DNA from: CAYXGZ01 sp964464755
GTDB lineage: Bacteria > Planctomycetota > MHYJ01 > JACPRB01
Direction of reading: 5' to 3'
NCBI GenBank assembly: GCA_964464755.1
Contig: CAYXGZ010000069.1
Location: 1 to 16,241 of the forward strand
Length of the DNA: 16,241 bases
Position 1 is the first letter of the stretch. The number at the start of each line of letters is the position of its first letter. This document shows positions 1 through 5,890 of this stretch, piece after piece. The notes beneath the pieces are model-generated. The model saw nothing but the letters and a program-made list of their open reading frames with translations, was not told the DNA's origin and did not search any database. Made by a program: the position numbers and the translations under genes.

Positions 1-851
1 CCGATCCAGCCCGCGTCGGCGCCGAGGCGGGCGGGGACGATCTCGAGGCGGTCCCGGTAGACGTCGAAGATCCCGGCGCGGGCCGCGGCGCGGACCCGGG
101 CGAGGAAGGGGCCGCCCGCGGCGGCCATGCCGCCAGCGATCGCGAAGCGGTCGGGCTGGAGCACGTTGAAAATCCCGGCGATCGCGGTGCCGAGGGCGGA
201 GGCGGCGCGGGTGACGGCCTTCCGCGCCCTGGGGGAGCCCCGACGGGCGGCGGCGAACGCGGCCCGGGCGTCGGCCGTGCCGGAGGCCTTCGCGACGGCG
301 GTCGCGGAGGCGAGGGCCTCCAGGCACCCGCGGCGCCCGCAGGCGCAGCGGGGTCCGCCGGGGGCGATCTCGACGTGGCCGAATTCCGCGGCCCCGCCGG
401 CCGACCCGATCCAGAGCTTGCCGCCGATCACGAGTCCTCCACCGACGCCCGTCCCGAGCGTGTACAGGGCGAAGCAGTCCGTCCCGCGTCCCGAGCCCGC
501 CGCCCACTCGCCGAGCGCGGCGCAGTTGGCGTCGTTCTCCAGCGCGACCGGGATCCCGAGGGCCTTCCGCAGCAGCGCGGGGAGGGGGACGTTCCTCCAG
601 CCCAGGTTGGGCGCCGTCAGGATCGTCGTCCGGGCCAGGTCGAGCGGCCCCGGCGCGCCGACGCCCGCCCCCGCCACGCCCTCGAAGCCCCGCAGCCGCC
701 GGGCCGCGGCCGCCGCGTCCGCCACGACCGCGAGGGGGCCCCGCCGGGGGAGCGTGGGGATCTCGGCGCGGTCGAGGATGCGGCCCCGCCCGTCGCAGAT
801 CCCCAGCTTCACCGAGGTCCCGCCGAGGTCGATCCCGAGCAGGCGCGACAT
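1..851 (-). CDS. ROK-family glucokinase-like sugar kinase, C-terminus cut by window edge
   Basis: Reading the minus strand from ATG at 849-851 gives an open frame of 283 codons running off the window. Residues 6-18 carry the ROK phosphate-binding loop (GIDLGGTSVKLGI). The catalytic base motif ENDAN is at 105-109, with D107 as the base. The ROK zinc site is complete: H159 in EFGHVEI, then C169, C171 and C176 in CACGRRGC. The product should phosphorylate glucose or a related hexose with ATP in the cytosol. The last visible residues, LGADAGWI, match the usual ROK ending, so perhaps 15-30 residues are missing. There is no good Shine-Dalgarno before the ATG. The gene is divergent from the porin operon and seems unrelated to it. 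Kinase family is very likely; exact sugar is not proven, since N-acetylmannosamine kinases and ROK repressors share the fold. No N-terminal DNA-binding domain is present, which argues against a repressor. Confidence 0.93.
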   Translation of the reverse strand, partial: MSRLLGIDLGGTSVKLGICDGRGRILDRAEIPTLPRRGPLAVVADAAAAARRLRGFEGVAGAGVGAPGPLDLARTTILTAPNLGWRNVPLPALLRKALGIPVALENDANCAALGEWAAGSGRGTDCFALYTLGTGVGGGLVIGGKLWIGSAGGAAEFGHVEIAPGGPRCACGRRGCLEALASATAVAKASGTADARAAFAAARRGSPRARKAVTRAASALGTAIAGIFNVLQPDRFAIAGGMAAAGGPFLARVRAAARAGIFDVYRDRLEIVPARLGADAGWI

Positions 852-901
852 GGGGCGCCTATTGAATCATCCCCCGCGCCCCCTGTCGATACGCTTCCGC
901 C

Positions 902-929
902 TTGTCCGCCGGCGGGGCGCGACTATAAT
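902..929 (+). promoter_or_regulatory. Sigma70-type promoter for the porin-to-cyclase operon
   Basis: A perfect TATAAT lies at 924-929 and is very conspicuous in this GC-rich background. TTGTCC at 902-907 is a 4/6 match to the -35 consensus with a 16-base spacer. Transcription would start near 936 and give a leader of about 30 bases before the GTG at 968. The spacer contains the 10-base perfect palindrome CCGCCGGCGG (906-915). It could be an operator but may be chance at this GC content. No comparable promoter is visible in the short gaps downstream, which supports one transcript through 8757. Confidence 0.62.
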
Positions 930-967
930 GTGCGGTCTCGACTCACCGAAGGCAGGGAGGGATCCTC

Positions 968-2341
968 GTGCATCGTGCCCTGATCGTCGTCGCCCTGGTG
1001 TTGGCCTCCGCGTCGCCCGCCCTGGCCCAGGTCCAGGAGAAGCCCTTCCTCGACGAGGAGCGGCGCAAGGCGATGGAGAAGGTCTTCGAGAATCCACCGC
1101 CGGAGGTCCAGGACTTCCTGCTCGACTACGGCGGCTGGTTCCATTTCGAATTCACCGAGTACGACGACAAGCCCCTCGTCGACCAGCGCACCTACCGCTT
1201 CTCGGACCTCCGCCTCTGGGGGACGGCGCTCTTCAGCAAGAAGTACCGGCTCTTCGCCCGCCTCCAGACCACCTACACCGACTTCAACGAGGGCGACCAG
1301 TTCGGCCGCGAGGCCGACGACGCCGACATCCTGCGCGTCGACCAGGCCTGGTTCGACGCCCCCTTCGACGGGGCCCTGGGTTCCGGCAGCCTCCTCAGCG
1401 TCAAGCTCGGCCGCCAGTACGTGAACTTCGGGACGGGGCTCCTGCTCAACTCCGTCCTCGACGGCCTCGTCGTCAACGCGCGCTCCGGCCTCTGGACCTC
1501 GCGGGCCGCGGTCGTCCACACGATCGTCTCGAAGGACGACCAGGACGCGACGATCCCGGACAACGGGAACAGCCGCCGCGCCTTCGCGGGCTTCCAGACG
1601 GAGTACGCGGGCTTCCGCGCCGCGCGGCCCTACGGCGTCTTCCTTGTCCAGCGCGATCTCAACGACGAGGACCCCGAGGTCGCCGGCCAGGACTTCGAGT
1701 ACCACTCGATGTACCTCGCGGGCGGGCTGCGCGGGGAGATCGTCTCGGGCCTCGGCTACACCGTGGAGGCGGACTACGAGATCGGCACGAGCACGGCGAC
1801 GGGCTCGGAGGAGACCGAGGCGATCCGCGCCTTCGCGCTCCAGGCGAACCTCGAGTGCTACGTGAAGACGACGACCTCGCCGGTCCTGTACTTCGGCTAC
1901 CTCTTCGGCTCCGGCGACGAGGACCGGCTCAGCCCCACGGACACGATCGGGGGCAACGTCGCGGGCTCAGACGACACCGGCTTCAACGCGTTCGGCTTCC
2001 TCCTGACCGGCTACTCGCTGTCGCCCCGGCTCTCGAACCTGCACATCGTGCGTCTGGGCGCGAGCTTCAAGCCCTTCGAGAAGACGACGTGGGGCACGGA
2101 GTTCGACGCGGGCTTCACGTTCTACCTGTACCGCAAGGCGCGTTCCGAGGCGGGGATCTCGGACCCCCGGGCCTACGTGGACGACGCGGACGTCGGCCAG
2201 GAGGTCGACCTCTTCGCCCGGTGGCGCATGTACTCCGACCTCCAGCTCGCGCTGAGCTACGGGCTCTTCCTGCCCGGCGGCGCGTACGACGAGGATTCGC
2301 GGCGCGGCTTCCTCAGCGTCTCCACCACCCTCAGCTTCTAG
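968..2341 (+). CDS. Alginate-export-like outer-membrane beta-barrel protein
   Basis: A 457-residue protein starts at GTG 968 behind a strong Shine-Dalgarno, AGGGAGG at 954-960, with a 7-base spacer. Residues 1-21 form a Sec signal peptide ending ALAQ. The mature protein has alternating short hydrophobic strands with aromatic ends and acidic loops, such as FRFSDLRLWG-like strands and VKLGRQYVNFGTG near residues 138-150, and ends in phenylalanine (TTLSF), the usual barrel-assembly signal. Layout and length resemble the alginate export / AlgE family of porins. That family is widespread outside alginate producers, so export of alginate should not be assumed. It is the first gene of a five-gene set, and the next gene starts 9 bases after its stop. 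Likely role: outer-membrane channel for an anionic or sugar substrate. Family assignment is from pattern only. Confidence 0.85.
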   Translation: MHRALIVVALVLASASPALAQVQEKPFLDEERRKAMEKVFENPPPEVQDFLLDYGGWFHFEFTEYDDKPLVDQRTYRFSDLRLWGTALFSKKYRLFARLQTTYTDFNEGDQFGREADDADILRVDQAWFDAPFDGALGSGSLLSVKLGRQYVNFGTGLLLNSVLDGLVVNARSGLWTSRAAVVHTIVSKDDQDATIPDNGNSRRAFAGFQTEYAGFRAARPYGVFLVQRDLNDEDPEVAGQDFEYHSMYLAGGLRGEIVSGLGYTVEADYEIGTSTATGSEETEAIRAFALQANLECYVKTTTSPVLYFGYLFGSGDEDRLSPTDTIGGNVAGSDDTGFNAFGFLLTGYSLSPRLSNLHIVRLGASFKPFEKTTWGTEFDAGFTFYLYRKARSEAGISDPRAYVDDADVGQEVDLFARWRMYSDLQLALSYGLFLPGGAYDEDSRRGFLSVSTTLSF

Positions 2342-2350
2342 GAACGGGCC

Positions 2351-2860
2351 ATGAAAACGATCGGCGTCCTCCTGCTCGTGGCCGCGGCCGGCGTGCCCGT
2401 GCTCGCGTTCCAGGACCCGAAGCCGGAGCCCGCGAAGGAGTCCCGCACGGCCTGGCTGCGCCGGGTCTACGCCTCGGACCGCTGCACCTTCGGCGACGGC
2501 GCCCGCGGGATCTACAACCTGGTCCACGGGAAGCACGCGGAGCAGCCCTTCGCGGAGCTGGCCAGGGACCTCGTGACGGAGACCGTGATCGACTCCGCCT
2601 GGAGCCCGGCCGAGACCGACAAGCTGACGAAGGGCCAGGTCGCGTACATGCTCTGCCGGGCGCTCAAGATCGAGGGCGGGGCGATCCTCCGCCTCACCGG
2701 GCCGAGCCGGCGCTACTGCCTGCGCGAGTGCCTGCACCTCGGCCTGCTCTCCCAGGGCGTGACGGACGAGTACGTCTCGGGCCGGGAGCTCATCGACATC
2801 CTGCAGAAGGCGGACGTGTTCAAGAAGGAAGGGTCCCTGAATTCCCTGAGGAATCCATGA
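2351..2860 (+). CDS. Small secreted protein with four cysteines, SLH-like pattern, function unknown
   Basis: A 169-residue protein with a signal peptide (residues 1-19, ending PVLA) followed by a short charged Pro/Lys linker. The mature part is mostly helical. It contains four cysteines (YASDRC, YMLCRAL, RRYCL, RECLH), enough for two disulfides in the periplasm or on the surface. Two stretches, LTKGQVAYMLCRAL and YVSGRELIDILQKAD, recall the helix that begins S-layer homology repeats (TRAE-type), and GLLSQG recalls the SLH 'GIITG' turn. The match is too loose to name the domain. It starts 9 bases after the porin stop with a weak GGAACGGG site, and its stop overlaps the next start (ATGA), so it is translationally coupled to the FecR-like gene. 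I do not recognise a known function. Confidence 0.8.
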   Translation: MKTIGVLLLVAAAGVPVLAFQDPKPEPAKESRTAWLRRVYASDRCTFGDGARGIYNLVHGKHAEQPFAELARDLVTETVIDSAWSPAETDKLTKGQVAYMLCRALKIEGGAILRLTGPSRRYCLRECLHLGLLSQGVTDEYVSGRELIDILQKADVFKKEGSLNSLRNP

Positions 2861-3672
2861 AGCCGTATCTCGCCGCCCTTTCCGCGTTCCTGGTCGCCGC
2901 CGCCCCGGCCTGGCCGCAGGACCCGCCGAAGAAGGCGGACCCGGCCCCCGTCCAGCCCGCCCCGGAGGAGGAGAACCTCGAGGGCGTGATCGCGGACGTG
3001 AAGGGCGTCGTCGACGTGAAGCGCCCGACCGATAAGGACTGGGTCGAGGCCCAGCGGAACATGAAGCTCCCGAAGGGGAGCGAGGTCTGCACGGGGGCCG
3101 CGTCGTCGTGCACGATCGTCATCGGGAAGGGGCTCATCCTCGAGCTGAAGCCCGTGACGATGGCGAGCCTGGTCGCCCTGGTGAAGAAGCACCGGCTCTC
3201 GCAGGTCGACGCCTCGCTGAAGTTCGGCTCCGCGGACATCAAGCTGGAGAAGTCGGAGATCCGCACCGACATGCAGGTGGCGACGCCCGCGGTGACGACC
3301 TCGATCTCCGGCTCGCACGGCATCGCCCGCGCCTGGGCGGCCGGCGGGGAGCGGCTGATCTCGCTGCGGATCTTCGAGGGGAAGTGGGGCCGCTTCGTGC
3401 GCTCCCTCGGCGTCGAGCAGGAGGGCAACCCCGGCGACGCCCTGAACGACCTCGGGGACTTCCAGTTCGAGATGGAGGCGCTGCTCCTGGCGCTGCAGAA
3501 GAAGATGAACGACGGCGCGGGCCTCGACCTGCCCTACGGCTCCGAGTTCTCGCTGCCGAAGGGCAACTGGTTCGAGTTCGGGCTGCCGGACTACTCGCCG
3601 AAGGCCCAGGGCCTCGGCGGCCCGGCGAGCCAGTTCCTGCCGCCGCCGCCGCAACCCCCGACGGTTCCCTAG
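2857..3672 (+). CDS. Secreted FecR-domain protein (stand-alone, no anti-sigma domain)
   Basis: The start at 2857 is set by the ATGA overlap with the upstream stop and by GAGG at 2848-2851. The 271-residue protein has a signal peptide (about residues 1-21, ending WPQ), a Pro/Ala/Lys linker, then a FecR-like beta domain at about 43-190. Key features are GVVDVKRP at 50-57, LPKGSEV at 71-77, and a later stretch with VATPAVTTSISG and the strand LRIFEGKWGRF. FecR domains are periplasmic ligand- or partner-sensing modules. Here there is no zinc domain or membrane anchor, so the protein is probably free in the periplasm. C78 and C85 could form a disulfide. The C-terminus is a proline-rich tail. An upstream in-frame extension reaching back to 127 is an artefact of GC-rich sequence. 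Its place two genes before a CHASE2 cyclase suggests a sensory partner. Confidence 0.85.
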   Translation: MKPYLAALSAFLVAAAPAWPQDPPKKADPAPVQPAPEEENLEGVIADVKGVVDVKRPTDKDWVEAQRNMKLPKGSEVCTGAASSCTIVIGKGLILELKPVTMASLVALVKKHRLSQVDASLKFGSADIKLEKSEIRTDMQVATPAVTTSISGSHGIARAWAAGGERLISLRIFEGKWGRFVRSLGVEQEGNPGDALNDLGDFQFEMEALLLALQKKMNDGAGLDLPYGSEFSLPKGNWFEFGLPDYSPKAQGLGGPASQFLPPPPQPPTVP

Positions 3673-3718
3673 GCGGGGGAGTTCCCGGGTCGGTCCTGGA
3701 GTTTCACGAGGTGCTCGG

Positions 3719-5890
3719 ATGAAGCGAATCGCGTTGGTCCTGCTCGGCCTGGCCTGCTGCGCGTCGATGGGCGTGCCCGCGGCCCAGGCCCGCCGGGTGT
3801 TCATGGCGGCGATCGCGACCACGCCGACGGGGTCGCCGGTCTCGGACTACTGGGCCTTCGCCGCGGACGGCGGGGTGACCGTCGAGACCTGGGACTTGCG
3901 CGACGGCGCGGACCCGATCTACGACACGGCGGGCGCCGTGACGATGACGGTGCCGGCGCAGGGCGTCATCTACGATCCCACGCGCGGCCAGCTCGTCGTG
4001 GCGGGCTCGCAGAGCCTCGAGATCCAGGACATCCGGACCTTCCCGGCGGCCGTCCCGGCGGCGGTGGCCTCGGGCTCCATGACCGTGCAGGACCTCGTCT
4101 CCGCGCCGGACCACTCGGTGTACTACGTCCTCAACTCCGACACGGGCACCGGGGCCGAGATCAAGTCCATCGACCCGGCGAACGGCAACGTGACGGCGAC
4201 GATCGCGTTGACCGGCGGCGGGGCGACGGCGCGCCAGCTCCTCTTCGTGCCGGCCTTCGGGGGCGCCCCGAACCAGCTCTGGGTCTCCTACGGGACCACC
4301 AACTACCATCGCGTCCAGTTGACGGGCCTGGCGTTGCCCGCCGTCGGACCCTCGGTGACGGCCGGAACCGACACCGTCAGCGGGATGGTCGTCGACCCCT
4401 CAGGGTCCCGCGTGCTCGTCGTCGGCGGGTACTCGGGCGCGCCGCTGCCCTACTACCCGTACTTCAAGGACGTGCAGACGGGCGCCACCTCCGCCTTCAC
4501 GATGGGCATCACCCCGACCTACGACGAGTTCTCGATGGTCACGGTGCGGCCCCAGGGCGACTACGCGTACGCGGTCGGCAACCAGTTCAACTCCTCGAAC
4601 CCCGGCGGCTTCGTGATCGACCTGGCCACCAGCACCATCGTGGCGGAGTTCGGGATCTCGGTGACCAACCAGTGCACTTTCGGCCAGGTCGACCCGAGCG
4701 GGCGGATCCTGGTGACCGGCAACGGGGCCGACAACACCTTCTTCGACATCGAGACGGATCCGGCGCTGCCCGCCGTGGCCGCCGGGAGTTTCTACGCGAC
4801 GAAGGCCGGCGTCCGCCGCATGGCCTTCGCGACGCCGAGCCGTCCCGTCGTGGACCGGATCTCGATCTCGGGCGGCACGGGAGTCGCGGGCGACCCCTTC
4901 CGCCTCGAGGGCTCCGGCTTCAATCCGGCCACGCTGAGCGTGACGGTGGGCTTCGACACGCTCCAGGTCACCAGCGCGACGACGACGACGATCACGGCCG
5001 TGATGCCGGTTCCGATGTACACGTACTTCGACGGGCGGAACGACATCGTCGTCTCGAACGGCCCGCACTCGCTGGCGCAGCAAGTCGTCATGAACGGGTA
5101 CACGGTCGGCACGACCACGCCGTTCTTCACGCTCGCCCAGCACCCGGGCGGCGAGACCCAGAACGACTACCGCATGCTCGGGTTCTCGGCGATCGTCCCC
5201 GCGGGGGCGGCGAAGCAGGCCCTCGAGGCGGTGCTCGGGCCCTACGACCCGGAGGTCTGGCGCCTCTTCGTCTGGGACGCGAAGGCCCAGTCGTACGTCG
5301 AGTACAGCGCCCTGACCGATCCCTCGGATTGGACGGGCCAGGGCTACTGGCTGCTCTCCCGGCTCCCGGCCGTCCTCCTGGCCGCGGCCATCGACACGGT
5401 GGGGACGTACTACGACCGCTTCCCGCTGACGCTGCAGCCGGGATGGAACCTGATCGCGAGCCCCTACGACGCGGACACCGTGACCTGGAACGACTGGCAC
5501 ACCACCGTGAGCCTGCTCCCGGCGTCCGGGAACGACCAGCCCGCGATGTGGGGCATCTCCGACCCGATCTGGTGGGACGGGACGCAGTACCTGGCGACCT
5601 CGACCCTCGTCGGCGGCCGGGGCTACTGGGTCTACAACCCGCACCCCGTGACGATGTGGCTGCACCTGACGACGGACGGCTTCATCGGCTCGGTCCCGGC
5701 CGACCGCCCGCTCGGCGCCGATGACCCGGTCCCGCCCGCGCCCCCCGGCTCCGCGTCGAGCGGCGGGAGCAGCGCGGCCTGCGCCGCGGCGTCGCGCGAG
5801 CCCGGGCCCTGGACCGCGGTCCCCGTGGGCCTCATGGCGGTGCTGATCGTGGCGGCCGCGGTCGCGAAGCGGCGGGCCGTGCAGGCCTGA
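3719..5890 (+). CDS. Secreted beta-propeller / IPT-TIG surface protein with C-terminal membrane tail
   Basis: A 723-residue protein starts at ATG 3719 behind GAGGTG at 3708-3713. Residues 1-25 are a signal peptide ending QARR. Residues about 30-375 show repeated 'VDPSGSRVLVVGG'-type strands, as in seven-bladed YVTN/NHL-like propellers. Residues about 377-460 look like an IPT/TIG immunoglobulin-like domain (ISISGGTGVAGDPFRLEGSGF). Residues about 470-660 hold a module present twice, with WDAKAQSYVEY...GQGYWLL and WWDGTQYL...GRGYWVY and the strand PGWNLIASPY between. The C-terminus is a Ser/Gly-rich stretch with C688, a hydrophobic helix (about 699-715) and a basic end (KRRAVQA), resembling CTERM sorting tails or a simple anchor. 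The stop overlaps the next start (TGATG), coupling it to the cyclase. Likely role: cell-surface binding or display. The ligand is unknown. Confidence 0.82.
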   Translation: MKRIALVLLGLACCASMGVPAAQARRVFMAAIATTPTGSPVSDYWAFAADGGVTVETWDLRDGADPIYDTAGAVTMTVPAQGVIYDPTRGQLVVAGSQSLEIQDIRTFPAAVPAAVASGSMTVQDLVSAPDHSVYYVLNSDTGTGAEIKSIDPANGNVTATIALTGGGATARQLLFVPAFGGAPNQLWVSYGTTNYHRVQLTGLALPAVGPSVTAGTDTVSGMVVDPSGSRVLVVGGYSGAPLPYYPYFKDVQTGATSAFTMGITPTYDEFSMVTVRPQGDYAYAVGNQFNSSNPGGFVIDLATSTIVAEFGISVTNQCTFGQVDPSGRILVTGNGADNTFFDIETDPALPAVAAGSFYATKAGVRRMAFATPSRPVVDRISISGGTGVAGDPFRLEGSGFNPATLSVTVGFDTLQVTSATTTTITAVMPVPMYTYFDGRNDIVVSNGPHSLAQQVVMNGYTVGTTTPFFTLAQHPGGETQNDYRMLGFSAIVPAGAAKQALEAVLGPYDPEVWRLFVWDAKAQSYVEYSALTDPSDWTGQGYWLLSRLPAVLLAAAIDTVGTYYDRFPLTLQPGWNLIASPYDADTVTWNDWHTTVSLLPASGNDQPAMWGISDPIWWDGTQYLATSTLVGGRGYWVYNPHPVTMWLHLTTDGFIGSVPADRPLGADDPVPPAPPGSASSGGSSAACAAASREPGPWTAVPVGLMAVLIVAAAVAKRRAVQA

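Noticed and set aside
127..2856. Long plus-strand open frame running from 127 into the FecR-like gene, about 1181 codons in total
   Set aside because: It is antisense to the ROK kinase and out of frame with the porin and the small secreted protein, with Arg/Pro/Gly-rich low-complexity translation. Only the part from 2857 is a real gene, fixed by ATGA overlap and a signal peptide.
3673..3718. Possible terminator or promoter between the FecR-like and propeller genes
   Set aside because: The 46-base gap has a Shine-Dalgarno but no hairpin with a T-run and no -10/-35 pair, so read-through is more likely.
4978..4991. Short GAC trinucleotide run
   Set aside because: It encodes a Thr run between strands of the IPT domain. 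It is too short and too common in GC-rich genes to be called a repeat element.
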